NCBI GenBank assembly: GCA_016648135.1
Contig: JADDOH010000495.1
Coordinates: 62,001 to 126,000 of the forward strand
Direction of reading: 5' to 3'
DNA: 64,000 bases
From: Agrypnia vestita
Lineage: Eukaryota; Arthropoda; Insecta; Trichoptera; Phryganeidae
Shown: one piece after another, positions 11,190 through 22,369 of the stretch
How the letters are laid out: each line of letters starts with the position of its first letter
How positions within the stretch are numbered: the first letter of the stretch is position 1
Made by a program: the position numbers and the translations under genes
Notes under the pieces: generated by a model
What the model saw: the letters and a program-made list of their open reading frames with translations, nothing else
Database searches by the model: none
Told to the model about the DNA's origin: nothing

Positions 11190-11520
11190 CCATAGCTTCG
11201 TTCTTCTACCGCCCAGCATCAAATCGTCAGGCATCAAAGCTGCGTTTGAGGGCACGTTACGCGCACCTGGACAGGGTGAACAGTTTTGATTTTGGGGTGC
11301 AATCGCCATCAGATTTGTGATATTTTCCCATAGAACTGGCGGCGGCGCACATGCCTAGCCGCCATGTGCGGACTGTGGGCCAGGGGGCTCGGTTCCCGCC
11401 GGGCTGCAGCTGACAAAATCCGCGGGAAAGCCCCGAGCAGATGACGCTTTTTGGCGGGACAGATTTTCTTTCTTTCGAATTTGATCGCAGCTGTTCGCGT
11501 TAAGCTCGTGGAGCGCAAAA
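11190..11520. promoter_or_regulatory. GC-rich non-coding island, candidate cis-regulatory element
   Basis: About 330 bases far richer in GC than the flanks. Visible sites: CACCTG (about 11262), GCAGCTGA (about 11405) and GCAGCTGTTC (about 11487), the last fitting the proneural E-box GCAGSTGK. TTTTTGGCGGGAC (about 11450) and CCGCGGGAAAG (about 11420) resemble E2F sites. An open frame of 69 codons on the minus strand shows no family motif. Proneural E-boxes near an emc locus would be sensible, but the link is inference. Confidence 0.35.
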
Positions 11521-11524
11521 TCTG

Positions 11525-11705
11525 AACCTTTATTATTTATTTATTTATTAATCAACGTCCTAGTGGGCTTTTGCAGTACAAGAAAATTAAAAAGATTTTT
11601 ATGTGCCTACCTAACATAAAACAATTTATCTATTTAAAGAGGAAATGAACAATAATTAGGACACTACATATTTTTTTTAAATTAAATTTTTAGATTTTAC
11701 ATTAA
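11525..11705 (-). mobile_element. LINE 3' tail, same family as 7503-7745
   Basis: Minus strand ends in CTTGTACTGCAAAAGCCCAC, then TAGGACG and TAATAAATAAATAAATAA. It shares CAGTACAAGAAAATTAAAA with the copy at 41738-41832, so these two are closer to each other than to 7503-7745. Confidence 0.65.
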
Positions 11706-11734
11706 AATCATCATTTATTGCCTACTAACAATTA

Positions 11735-12012
11735 AGATTTGGGCATGTCGAGCGAATGAATGAGGAAATAATGATATGAAAGATATATAACGCAAGTGTT
11801 GACGGCACAAGAAAGATAAGGCGATCGCGGAAGACGTGGCGTGATCAGATTAACCAGATACTGGAAGATGGTCCCGTTAGAAGCCTCAACAACCGTCGAG
11901 CTTACATGCGAAAATGTATGAATGTGGATGAGGCGAGAGTTGTATGTCAAGACAGAAGAGTGTGGTGGTCTATCCTTTCTGCTTACCCCCGCGGGGAAGC
12001 GGCGTGATATGT
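11735..12012 (+). mobile_element. Non-LTR retrotransposon 3' fragment, family R
   Basis: In broken frames: LGMSSE.MNEE.., SVDGTRKIRRSRKTWRDQIN, QILEDGPVRSLNNRR, then CMNVDEARVVCQDRR and YPRGEAA. It covers only the last 90 or so codons. The Walker-free, RGRPRKTW-containing tail is diagnostic of the family within this window. Confidence 0.8.
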
Positions 12013-12069
12013 AACCTAATCATCATAATTTATCTAATAAAATAGCAATTTTTTTAAAGTTCTAGAGTA

Positions 12070-12285
12070 ACACGCTTGTGAAGAGTATTTCGTGAAGGTG
12101 TTGGTGTGTAAATAATACTATGGTGTAGTGTGTAGTGATATTTACATACTGGTTTAGTGGTTGTTCTGACGAAGAGATGGGTTACGTCTTGAAACCGGTA
12201 GACAAGGAAGTAATTTTTAGTGCTTTATTTTTTTAATTTTTACTAAAATAAATAATATTTTGATAGAGCAAAATGAATTTGTAGT
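12070..12285 (+). repeat. Penelope-like terminal repeat with hammerhead-like motif, family A
   Basis: The motif spans 12161-12205. Stem I arm TTGTT (12161-12165) precedes CTGACGA (12166-12172). A weak stem II (AAGA against TCTT) leads to GAAA (12191-12194). Stem III is ACC/GGT with no loop, H17 is A (12200), and the second stem I arm GACAA (12201-12205) pairs with TTGTT including one G-U. The three-base stem III is typical of the small hammerheads found in Penelope-like elements, which act as dimers. No RT or GIY-YIG domain is nearby. Confidence 0.55.
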
Positions 12286-12289
12286 GACA

Positions 12290-12570
12290 AAATTGGAAAG
12301 AAGAAAAATTGTTAATAGAAATTGAATATTTTAAATAACCACATTCTTTTTACAAATAGTTATTTTTTAAAGTTGTTTTCATGTTAGTACTTAATTATTA
12401 TTCATTTCCCGTATATTAGTTTTTATATTTTGATTTTCTGTACTTCGATTTTTGATTTTTAATTTGTTAGTATACATTGTATCCTGATGAAGGGACCATT
12501 AGCCCTGAACAATATTGATATTTTCAATATATAAGTGGTGAAAACAAAGTAGGGGAGATCCGCTATGAAA
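12290..12570 (+). repeat. Penelope-like terminal repeat with hammerhead-like motif, family B
   Basis: CTGATGA (12484-12490), stem II AGGG/CCCT and GAA (12107-offset position 12507-12509) are followed by a longer stem III around TTGATATTTTCAA. The upstream 190 bases match 17500-17690 (shared TACTTCGATTTTTGATTTTT-like block), and TATAAGTGGTGAAAACAAAG matches the ends at 17235-17260 and 17730-17750. A15.1 appears mutated to C. Confidence 0.55.
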
Positions 12571-12629
12571 CGGCCGGGTTATGAAACGGCCAACACCTGT
12601 TATTCCTAAAGTATTCGCGCCAGTTTCTT

Positions 12630-12800
12630 TAAAATTTTACGTTGACAGCACCTAACTTAATAGACAATACCAAAAAAAATTTTTTTTTGATATTTTGACA
12701 TATAAAACACCCTTACAATGGAAAGGTTTTTCCGAAACATTTTGGTGTAATTAATAAATGTATAAGTAGATTAAAACAAATAATAAAATTATATTTTACA
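12630..12800 (+). repeat. Penelope-like terminal repeat with degenerate hammerhead-like motif, family C
   Basis: 12707-12748 reads ACACC, then CTTACAA where the partner copy has CTGACGA, then TGGAAA...TTTTCC, GAAAC and GGTGT. The following AATTAATAAATG...AGATTAAAACAAATAATAAA is shared with 56428-56470 and 56671-56716. Core mutations should abolish activity in this copy. Confidence 0.6.
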
Positions 12801-12804
12801 ATAT

Positions 12805-14035
12805 TATTATATTTCATTTTTGAACATCACAAATAATAATGTTCATACATTTGTTCATAGATAGGTCATGTTCTTTGACATTCTGCGCCTTGCAGTTCAT
12901 TTAATAGCATGGGCACCAAATATTCTAGTGTCAATAACGACCTGCTAACGGTCTATTTGTTAAAAAATAAAATAAAAATTAGTTTTCGGTAGGTATCCAG
13001 TGGCATTCAATGATATTTAAAGTGATCATTAGTATTACGGCAGCGGTTAGCAACGACTGCCGATTTAAATATATGGAAGTGAGAATGAAGTATTTGCCTC
13101 ACGTATATGGTGAGTGCGTTCAGAAATAGCCGCGGTCCGAAATTGGTATGCAGAAGGCGTGCGACGGTAGTTTGCATACTGTACTCTGTACCAGGGGCCA
13201 TCTCTATTGGGACATCTGTATGTACCTAATTGAAAAATTCTTCAGGCAGTACAGTAGGTAGAAATAGCAGAATAATAATCGCCAGATTCTGTAAAATCAA
13301 TTCCAAATTTTGTAGCAAATCTTGCATTGTGTTTGGTAATATTTTAATTCACATGGCAACGGCAGATTATTTCATTATAATTATATATTAAATGTTTTTT
13401 ATAAAAAATAGTAAATAGATGTAATATTAAATAATTTGATTCAGATAGAAGTAGTATCTACTCACTACACTGATTTCGTGTCAACACTATATTTATGGTG
13501 AGAACATGTTCTTATAATATATTCGCTATGGAGTGCATGATCAAAATCTGACCGTCATTAAATTATATAAGTACGTAGAAAGTATACGAAACAGGCGGAT
13601 GTAAACAATATTAATGGATTATCAGCTGTAGAATTTCTTAATATTGCATGAATTAAATAAATTTTCTACTATTTTCTCCGAATTAGGAGTGCTATCCCAA
13701 CAGCCTATTATATTCTACGGCATATTGTGCTTATCGATAATAATACAGAAAAATGTTATTAGTACATCGAGTGCGCAAAATAATCCTTTATGCAATTTTA
13801 AGATCAATTGAAAGAACTGGCTAATATAACACAACAAAAGTCTGGTAAAACAGCCAGGACAAGGCTGATCAGTGGTGATACCTGCTAGTACCGGGTTCCA
13901 CACAAAAATATTAATTGTAAATTAATTTCACAATATAGATAATATAATATTGCTATAGTTGTGTGAACAATATTATAAAAAAATTAAGTACACTGAATAA
14001 ATGTACTCTCTGATGGTGTACAAAAGTCTTCAAAG
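12805..14035. other. AT-rich intergenic DNA, nothing recognised
   Basis: Short overlapping open frames at 13007-13201 and 13715-13903 carry no motif. The 13030-13150 part is slightly richer in GC. No RNA gene or element identified. Confidence 0.4.
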
Positions 14036-14037
14036 AA

Positions 14038-14335
14038 AAACACCACAAAACGAGGTCTGTATCCCAGACAATATCACTGGATGACGGCTCACACTGCGGT
14101 CAGCTAAATCGGAGGCTCTCTGCAGGCTGGTAGTACCAAGGAGACCTGGAGACACCAAACTTGCGGGCCCAGCTATGTGAAATCAGCTGCCTCCAGTGTT
14201 GCGATCTATGGAGAACCAGGAACTCTTCAAGAAGAGCCTAAAAACTCATTTTTTCGGAATGTCGCACCTGTAAAGCGCCCTTGAAGCGTCTCTTATGCAA
14301 AAATGGCGCTATATAAAAGAAGCGCGAAGAGAAAT
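14038..14335 (+). mobile_element. CR1/L2-like LINE 3' fragment
   Basis: Translates to WRLTLRSAKSEAL, then PAM*NQLPPVLRSMENQELF and KKSLKTHFF. This is the C-terminal signature (LWN.LP..IR...LF K..LKTHLF) of CR1/L2-group reverse transcriptase ORFs. The tail GCGCCCTTGA...ATGGCGCTATATAAA follows, shared with 25305-25400, 49650-49740 and 55500-55826. One in-frame stop in the signature; 5' truncated. Confidence 0.75.
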
Positions 14336-14362
14336 TACGAAGAATATTATACTTCTTTCGTT

Positions 14363-14516
14363 TTAAGAAAGATAATCGAATGAGTACGTGTTAGCCGTAC
14401 GTTTGAGGCACATTGTTTCGTTGTGTTGGTGTTTATACCCGTACACACCAACACAATGAAAAAAGTGTATCGTACTCACGGCTTATACATACTAATTTGA
14501 TTGTTTTTCTTAGGTA
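14363..14516. mobile_element. Small foldback element
   Basis: Roughly 70-base inverted ends: AAGAAAGATAATCGAATGAG...TTGTGTTGGTGT on the left and its diverged reverse complement ACACCAACACAATGAA...TTGATTGTTTTTCTT on the right. The inner arms (14428-14459) differ at one position of 16. No second copy seen in the window. Confidence 0.6.
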
Positions 14517-14519
14517 AAT

Positions 14520-15415
14520 GGAAAGAGATCTACCTAGGCTATTTGTATGAGCTTGTATATATTGTCAGGAGACTGTAGAAACAGAATAAATTACACTTAA
14601 TCGAGAAGCTCCCAGCACTCTGGATGTTTTACATTAAATTGGAAATAACTAGAAGGGTCTAGAATAAACAGTGGAAATACCGACCAGATTCGCGAAACGT
14701 CGTGAAAACCAATATTGTATATAAGTAGGACGATGCCATCGCGACACACAATTGTTGTTTTGACAGGAGTGAAACCAGAGACAAAAAAACGATAAATGAA
14801 CGGCTATCCGGTGCGCGTCAATTACCCAGCGAAATAATTTACCAGAGTACCTACCGTGCATTCGAGAAGTCTTCATGAGAAAATCAAGAAGACATTTTGA
14901 CAATTGCGTCGAAATTATGTTTCAAAGCAGTGTATTTTATTATTGTGTAGTTAAAATTAGTGTGCGCGCTATATCTTTGTTGTGTCCCTGGGTTACTATT
15001 AGGTTTGATGTACGATACGGACTCCACAGGCAGACGGAACGTGATTGTTAGAGCCGACGTGCAAATTTGTACCAGCAAACGGCTTCCGCTGGTCAATCAT
15101 ATTCGCTGTAGAATCCCAACCGGTGGAAGTCATAAGCTGCTTTCCTCAAGAACTCATAATTATTTTTTAAAATAATTTAATGATATCCAATGCAAACATG
15201 CCACATGTCAATAGATGTGGGTTGAATATTATTTTGTTCTCGGTCAAGCGAGTAGTATTGAAGGAAAAACATTAAAAATCAGATTTAGAATCACCTAGGT
15301 ATTATTTATTTGTTATAATTTTATTCATTAAAAATAGAGATCTTAGTAAACAATGTTATGATTGAAGAATTTGGTAGTACCTATCTCTGATTATTGAATG
15401 CATTAATCTCAAAAA
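14520..15415. other. Intergenic DNA; weak promoter-like patch only
   Basis: A TATATAAG at about 14717 stands in a mixed-composition stretch, and 14990-15150 is moderately GC-rich. Overlapping short ORFs at 14649-15175 on both strands have no recognisable motif. I see no gene. Confidence 0.3.
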
Positions 15416-15482
15416 CTAACTAACCAACCATTCGCCGTTTCCCGCAGGGGTTGCCAGAGAGGATAGAACGCCATGGAGACAA
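15416..15482 (-). mobile_element. Family R terminal scrap
   Basis: Minus strand of CGCCGTTTCCCGCAGGGGTTGCCAGAGAGGATAGAACGCC corresponds to the last residues and stop region of family R (ILSGNPCGKRR-like). Only about 65 bases remain. Confidence 0.5.
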
Positions 15483-15595
15483 GCATTTAAAACATTATTA
15501 CTCTTTGAAAGTCGTGTAATTTTCGCCATATATTTGAGGAGCTCTACCCATGGATAGCACTAGTTTATGCAATTTTCACGATTACTGTCTAAATG

Positions 15596-15770
15596 TAGCT
15601 TGTTGGTGAGTGGTCATGACGCTCGCCTTGGTGGTCAAAGGTTCGAGCGCCATTCCAGGACATCAGAGAGTTAGTCCTATTTTCATAGCACAGGCACAGA
15701 CTTAGTTTGAGAATAGTTAAAATATGGATGCGAAATGTATTCCGTTTTCGCATCTATTTAAAAATAAAAT
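15596..15770 (+). mobile_element. SINE B
   Basis: tRNA-like head TTGGTGAGTGGTCATGACGC with AAAGGTTCGAGCGCC as B-box, then the shared body GTTAGTCCTATTTTCATAGC, ACAGACTTAGTTTGAGAATAG and GTATTCCGTTTTCGCATC. Head to tail on the plus strand. Confidence 0.75.
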
Positions 15771-15774
15771 GTTT

Positions 15775-16885
15775 GATTACAATTTTGAAACTTTACAACA
15801 TTACAATTTTTTTAATACTTGCAACCGAATCAATTTAATCTCATTTTTGAACTTAGAGAACTCAACTATACCGGCGTATTAATTTGTTATTTATAAATAA
15901 ACCGTCTCAAATTTCAAAATGTATTATGAAAATTTCAAATTTAAATGTGTGAAATCTTTTTTAGTACTTACCCCCAATTAATTTTATTTCATTTTTGAAA
16001 TAATTCAACAATGCAAATATTTCGAGTGAATTATTGTTAATAATGAAATATTATTTTAGAAGTTTCATATGAGTGCCATGTTATATTTAGATCAAACACT
16101 TATCTGTTTGACTCCTTAGTGAAAATGTGTTAAATCGGCTACTTTATAACAATAAACACTAAATTAATAAAAATTAATTTAAAGTAAAATTATTTTAAAA
16201 GGAATCATTATTAATCTTAGGTATTTTTCTTATTCATGTCGAGTTTTTAAGGTCTCGGGTTTTCAGGCTTTTGGACTATTCATCAAATTGCCTGTACAGT
16301 TATGTAAACTATCATTATTCCTTTAAAGCAGACGTCTACCTTGAATTTTAAATTTGTTGTCTTCGCAAAGAGATTCAGGTCTTCTCACGATAGTCGGTCG
16401 GCAAAAAACCTGGTGTTTGGGCATGCGGGTCGCGTGCAAGAAAGCCGACGCGGCCAAGAGATCTTCACCAGACATGTTGACGGTTTGTTTCATGTAATAA
16501 GTATCCCAATAGTCACCGTCTGGAACGGGGGCATGTTGGTTTTCTTACATATGTTTTTACTTCTCCTTCATTATTCACACATAAAAGTTTACAATTTTTT
16601 TGCAATAAGTTTTAAGTAAAGATTTATACTGAAATAAAAACATTAAATATAAGTACACGACATTTGTCTTCTGTGATTCTAGTAAAAATATGTATCAATA
16701 TATGTACCAATGTATGTAAGGATAGTAACGGTAATAAAGTGCTATTTGTAAACCAATAACAGAGATCTACGACACAAAACAAATGCAGACAACTAACTAG
16801 AACATGAAATAAATAATCAAAAGCAAAATAGAATGACAAAATTAGTGTGTTATAAAAAAGAAAAGTTATGATAAAATAAACTAAA
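15775..16885. other. AT-rich intergenic DNA
   Basis: 16340-16520 is less AT-rich with a 92-codon open frame (16341-16619 +) whose GHAGRVQESRRGQEIF segment is faintly like a retrotransposon tail, but too weakly to call. The rest is featureless. Confidence 0.3.
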
Positions 16886-17056
16886 ATAAAGAAAAAAAAA
16901 ATTTCAAAATTTTTTAAATATTTGTTTTTTTTTTGTTTTTCTTTTTGTGTTTGTTTGTTGTGATGAAAATTTTTTCGAAATATTTTTTTTGGAATAAATT
17001 TTTTTCGAAAAATTTTTTTTTCAAAAGATCTTTTTTCAATTTTTTTTATATGAAAT
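16886..17056. repeat. Low-complexity T-rich and A-rich tract
   Basis: Runs of T8-T10 alternate with TCGAAA-type spacers, for example ATTTTTTTCGAAAAATTTTT. Looks like slipped or degenerate poly(T) sequence next to a family G end. Confidence 0.7.
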
Positions 17057-17079
17057 AAATAGGTATATACTTATTCCTT

Positions 17080-17135
17080 AGGAACCGACATGTAAAAGTA
17101 CCGTCATTTTTGACGGGTTACAGCTAGTAAGTAAC
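17080..17135 (-). repeat. Family G end fragment
   Basis: Minus strand reads CTAGCTGTAACCCGTCAAAA, then ATGACGGTACTTTTACATG. This is the start block of family G, found in fuller form at 46567-46910 and 53602-53870. Confidence 0.65.
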
Positions 17136-17234
17136 TAACTCTCTCTAACTTTGTACATTTACACACAAACTCGAATAAGTCTTCTTCAATAATTATTTTG
17201 TTATGACACTATCAATATAATATAGGTATCTTAC

Positions 17235-17760
17235 TTACATTGTTTTCACCACTTATTTGTTGAAAACACCAACATATTTCGGGCCAATAAATGGTCCCTT
17301 CATCAAGATTTACTAATAAATTAAAAATCATAATTGATGTTAGAGTTAAAGAACGATTAAGGTGTTTATGTAGGAATAATTTTTCCGAATTTTCTGGTCA
17401 CATTTTGGAAATGGTTAATTATTTTGATATTCATAATGGTTTAAAAATTTTACATACAAATTATTATAGGACGACATTTGGATAAATTAGAAATTTTGTA
17501 AAGAAGAAAAAGTGTTCGGAGTAGGATGAATATAATAAAAAATCAAGTCCTTTCTACAAATCATTATCTTTTAAATTAGTTTTCATATTACCTAATGCTT
17601 AATTATATATTCAACTCGCAAAGGTATATTTATTTTTATTTTGTTATTGTCTATACTTCGATTTTTAATTTTTAGTTTACGTTGTATCCTGATGAAGGCC
17701 ATTGGCCGGTTATTTTCAACAAATAAGAGGTAAAAACAAAGGACATACATTTGTATTAAT
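17235..17760. repeat. Penelope-like fragment with inverted ends, family B
   Basis: Left end (minus): CTTGATGAAGGGACCATTTA, TTGGCCCGAAATATGTTGG and TTTTCAACAAATAAGTGG. This gives a CTGATGA-like start with C3 changed to T, stem II GGG/CCC, GAAA, and a long stem III (ATATGTTG against CAACAAAT). Right end (plus): CTGATGAAGGCCATTGGCCG, then TTTTCAACAAATAAGAGG, where the GAAAC box is lost. The inner 64-codon frame at 17291-17485 is not recognisable as a catalytic domain. The two motifs point outward. Confidence 0.55.
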
Positions 17761-17764
17761 TATA

Positions 17765-18330
17765 TCAAATACCTAAATCTCTTTACAGAAATGTTTTTCT
17801 TTATTTCTTCCCCAACGCACAACTTATATATTTCGAATGTACAATAGATTTACATGCATATACCGCAATCCAAAGTTATGAGTAACACGATTAACACTTA
17901 TCTATATTTTATTTTAATTTTAACTTCCAAATAAAATTAAAGAATTTTGCGTCGATAATTATGTCAAAAATTTCATCCAAAGTGACGATAATAGCAGCGA
18001 AAGATTTGCATTGAATTGAGTGAATATTTGAAGCTTGAAAGAAAGAATAAATTTCGTACGTGAAATGGTAGAGTGATTTTTCACAGTCGGGTCACAGTTG
18101 CGAAACAAACGGAATACGAATTAATTTGAAATTCATAGAAGACAAAGCCCGCAGGTGGGTGTTCTATATTTAAAACATTTGAATTTTACTGTTTGGAAAC
18201 CGGATAAGGCTTTACTATATTTAAATCCGCACGAAAATCAAAAAATATTCGGAATAATAATTATTAATGCGAGCCTTCTTTGGCCGTCGGAGCTGACAAT
18301 GGCAATGTAAGAAATCGTGGATTGAATATG
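17765..18330. other. Intergenic DNA, nothing recognised
   Basis: No ORF or repeat identified up to the next family R fragment. Confidence 0.4.
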
Positions 18331-18334
18331 ATAT

Positions 18335-18745
18335 GAACAATATATGAAATGAAGTATGGAAGTGAAGCCTGGAGCTGGCAGGAAAGGAACGAAAGAAGAC
18401 AGAATGCAGTGGAGATAAGATCCCTTAGACATATGTTTTGCAAATCCATTTATGATAGAATAAAGAATGAATATATTAGGAATGAATGCAAAGATGATCT
18501 TAGCATAATTCATAGAATTAACAAAAGGGTCGCTCAGATGGTTTGGGCATCTTGAGCGAATGAATGAGGAAAGAATGGTAAGAAAGGTATATAATGGTAA
18601 GAACGATAATAAGTGTTGACGGCGACAGAAAGAGAGGGCGACCGCGGAAGACGAGGGGTGACCAGATTAATCAGATACTGGAAGATGGTCCCGTAAGAAG
18701 CCTCAACAACCGTCGAGCTTTCATGCGAAGATGTATGAATAAAAT
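18335..18745 (+). mobile_element. Non-LTR retrotransposon 3' fragment, family R
   Basis: One of the better copies. MKYGSEAWSWQERNERRQNA, VEIRSLRHMFCKSIYDRIKN and ECKDDLSIIHRINKR are in one frame (18349-18555). A frameshift follows near 18545, then the ERMVRK.., RKRGRPRKTRGDQIN and LEDGPVRSLNNRR blocks. The expected CVDEA...YP tail is cut off at about 18742. Confidence 0.85.
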
Positions 18746-18749
18746 AATA

Positions 18750-20595
18750 ATTTTTTACATACTTGTAAATTAAATTTCTATGTAATGTATACTAAAAAAA
18801 TAAAAAATCCATGATGTGACAAAATAACTGAGGTACTTATACGCAGTACAAATTATAATTTTGTGAAAATTAAAAAATCATAATACCTATGTAATAGTCA
18901 CGAATAACAATTTGTGTTCATTACAAAAAATTAAATTCTACCAGTGTCAGGATTCAGGATGAACTTGGCATACATTATGCAATGGCATGATATATACAAT
19001 TTTTGAAATTATGGCTGTTCGTTTCCTAGCATGTGTTATGTCTGCCCTTTTCAATTGTGTGCCGTCTGTTATCACCCTTCCTATGAATTATTCATGTATC
19101 GTTGACATGCATATGTTTCACTGTTATTGACTCCTGGTCGTAATAAGAGATTGATTTTTATTTTAGTGGAGTTACAAAATTCGCACGGAAATAAATGTCT
19201 AGCTTTTTGTGCAATGATTTATTTTTAAAGAAAAATTTGAAACGAAACACACAATGAATGTAGAGATATTGTCAAAATATTCTAAAATCGATGAAAAAAC
19301 TACATAATCGAAGTTTTAGAATACACCAGAAATTAGTAAAAAAACGCGATTATGTTCGAGAAACTTCTAGAAGTCCAGGATCGGATACGGCAGCGGACGC
19401 CAGCGCCAGTTTTTTTGTGACAGCTAAGAAGCACTACAGATAAATAAAATAGGCGATTTAGTGCAAATATTATATATTATATAAAGTATCACAGTACCTA
19501 CATGCATGCGAAATATTTTCGATAGCCAGAATCAGTGCCAAAAAAAATGTAATTAAATGTTCCACAGAAGGGTGGAAGATTTTCGAGTGACGATTAACAA
19601 CATGACATAGTGGTGCACTTAAGTTTGTGTCCAATGACTTATTGCATAAACTAAAACTTTATTTTATTTAAGTATTTCATTCCATCTCCCACCGCCGCGA
19701 AATCCTGATGTTATATTAATTTATCTAATAATAAATTATCTAATCAGATCAATATTGAATAAAAGCCTCATATTTTTGCTATCCACAGCTCCCTATATTT
19801 TGCATTCTGCTTAAATTTTGCAATTTTTCTTAAAATCTGTTCTATAGCATGAATGATGTTATCTGACCACCGCGTCTTAGGACAAAATAAAACCCAGTAA
19901 ATATATAAATGTTTTCCGAGAGTCTCAGTACTTTCGGTATTCCCGAGTATTTTCATTTCGGAGAAAATATGTTTTCTAGATACACAAATATTGACTGAGG
20001 AGTCTTTGACTATGTTTTATAGCTCCAGATTTTCTATTGCAAAACAGCCAAAACCTTGAATAATGCATTAATGTCTGTCAAAAGGGAAGATAAACGCCGG
20101 CTAATCATATTTTCAAAGGAAATATTATTATTATTATTATTATTATAAGGAGTTTTTCTATCTAATAATTACGGATGAGTGAATCTAGAAACTTATTTAA
20201 TAAACTAGTGTTTAAAATACTTCCTAGATCGACTACTAACTAATCTAATAACTAAAATTAATCATTCACAGGGCGTAAGCCAAAACTGGTCGATATATGG
20301 AGCACCCATTTTTAGGTCAATAATTCACATACTATTCGTAGTAATGTCAATCTCAAGACATCCTCAGGATGTTAATTGGCTGATAAAATGCCCAGCAACG
20401 TAGTTTCTTCCGAATCACTCGCATCCAAATTTTTGAATTTCGTAAAAATAATTAAGGGTTAAAATTATCGATTTTTATGAAATTAATATACTCTCTATTA
20501 AATAATCAGTTCCATGATAAGTGCATGTAAGAAAAGTGCACACAGTTAATTTATTACTTTGCTATTTTTGTATAATGTTAATATATAACGTATAT
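18750..20595. other. AT-rich intergenic DNA with one heat-shock-type element
   Basis: Contains the heat-shock element at 19355-19372 (separate entry), a GC-richer patch at 19375-19420 and an (ATT)n microsatellite at 20126-20148. No ORF or RNA gene recognised. Confidence 0.4.
19355..19372. promoter_or_regulatory. Four-unit heat-shock element (HSF site)
   Basis: TTCGAGAAACTTCTAGAA reads as TTC-GA-GAA-AC-TTC-TA-GAA: four consecutive, perfectly phased, alternating nGAAn units, which matches the HSF trimer-binding consensus. No TATA box or ORF follows at promoter distance. Confidence 0.55.
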
Positions 20596-20597
20596 TG

Positions 20598-20716
20598 AGG
20601 GAACTGGCCGTACACCCGTGAAAAAAAACGGAACATGAAATAGTTCGCGTTTTTGCAAAGCCCGAGTATATTATGTATACTATATTTTTGACGGTTCACG
20701 GAGAGGCGGTGGTTGC
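20598..20716 (+). repeat. Family G relative, tRNA-like SINE head
   Basis: GCCGTACACCCGTGAAAAAA, then AACGGAAC and CACGGAGAGGCGGTGGTTGC. The order parallels 37800-37935 and 40836-41130. The element is cut by, or fused to, an M1 end at about 20716. Confidence 0.5.
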
Positions 20717-20717
20717 A

Positions 20718-20842
20718 AGGTTATAAATTTATGGGAAACATGATTTTGGAAGGGTGGTAAATACAGTGCATCATAAATTAGTAATTCTCGATGATTACAT
20801 TAATTTTTTTTGGATATCGCTACTCTTGTTTTTATACCCCAC
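20718..20842. mobile_element. Foldback MITE, family M1, right half
   Basis: Begins inside the central arm (ATGATTTTGGAAGGGTGG) and runs through TTAGTAATTCTCGATGATTA to the terminus CGCTACTCTTGTTTTTATAC. The left half is missing. Confidence 0.7.
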
Positions 20843-20844
20843 AT

Positions 20845-21895
20845 TTAATATATTTTTAGAAAATACCAATATTACGTATGTAGGTACATATTATGTTGGT
20901 CTTCAGTGAGATCATAATCCCAAGACGATGTACACAACACATGACGTCGGTGATAATCGATGGATTTTTTATACGATTCTCCGTTGTATCATTACTTCGC
21001 CTTGATATATATTTGCACTAAGCTATCTGCATTCTTAAATAAAATAATGTATAATACCTGTTTTAATTTCATATTAATAATGAAATATGTGATGGTAAAT
21101 ACTGTAACGTTATCATGTCCTCACGTGTAACACGGAACCAAACAAATTTGTTATATACGCACTAGAAATATTCCGTCCATAGTGATAATTAATAACTTTT
21201 ACAGCCATATACTATTTTTACAACATAAATGAAAACAAAATCGCAAATTATTTAATTATATGCTAACATCAAAGTGATAGAATTGATACCAGATCTTATT
21301 TGTGTATGCTGCAGTACGGATATCCTGCGACACTGGAGGAAGGATATGTAGAAATATACAGGGTATCTTTTATAATATCAAGAAAGTAATTTATATGGAA
21401 CATTAAAAATTCGCTCGTTTAGATACAAGTGAAATAAAATAATAAAAATCTGGTTCAAATTTCTGCCCGGTTATAATCAATCATTTCACTGGTATTAGAG
21501 CGAATGAATTTTATCGTTTTATCGTAACTATCTATATTTCACTTACAGCGTAAAAACATTTTCTATTAAAAATTTAATGAAGAAGAAGCTACGAGGCAGC
21601 TGTACATATTTGTATATATCTCCTGTCCAACCCACTTCATCAACATTATATTTTATGAATGTGTATTATATTGAATGCCATTTCTTAAAAAGTACCGACC
21701 CGCCAAATTTATTATCAATATTGCATACTAACTGATTATTACATTGATTACTGAGACCCACAAAAGCTTTAGCTCATTGTTGTTCATCTTCTTCCTGGAT
21801 CCCAATATCCAGCAATCTTTCCCTGCATTATTTTATTACTTAAGGTAAAAGCACCGGTAGTTGACACATTTTAAATTATCAAAGTATATTAAACA
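20845..21895. other. AT-rich intergenic DNA, nothing recognised
   Basis: No ORF, repeat partner or structured element identified. Confidence 0.45.
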
Positions 21896-21899
21896 ACCT

Positions 21900-22215
21900 A
21901 CCTACGCAAAGCTGATCTCAGAATAATTAATAGAGATAAAAAAGGGTCCCTCAGGTGGTTTGGTCACGTTGAGCGAACGAATGAGGAAAGATTGGTAAGA
22001 AAGATATATAACGAGAGTGTTGACAGAGACAGAAAGAGATGGCGACCCCGGAAGACATCGCGCGGTCAGATTAACCAGATACTGATGGTCCCGTTAGAAG
22101 CATGCGTGCGAAGATGTGGATGATTGTGGATGAGGCGAAAGTTGAGTGTTAGGACAGAAAATTGTGGCGCTTTACCCTCTCTGCTTACCCCCATAGGAGA
22201 CGGAATGATGGTAAG
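21900..22215 (+). mobile_element. Non-LTR retrotransposon 3' fragment, family R
   Basis: Frames give KADLRIINRDKKGSLRWFGH, VERTNEERLVRKIYNESVD, RDRKRWRPRKTSRGQINQI, a short deletion over LEDGPVRSL, then MIVDEAKVEC and YPHRRR. Dead copy with frameshifts. Confidence 0.8.
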
Positions 22216-22369
22216 TAAATGAGTTTCTACGTATTTTTGGAATATTCAGGAGTGACAATTCGTGTCCAGTAATATTAGTTAATTAACAAAATTTTAATTA
22301 ATTTTGAGTGTTTCATTTGCCTACCACAGCCACGTCCCATGACAATATAATTTTTTTAAAATAATTTTT

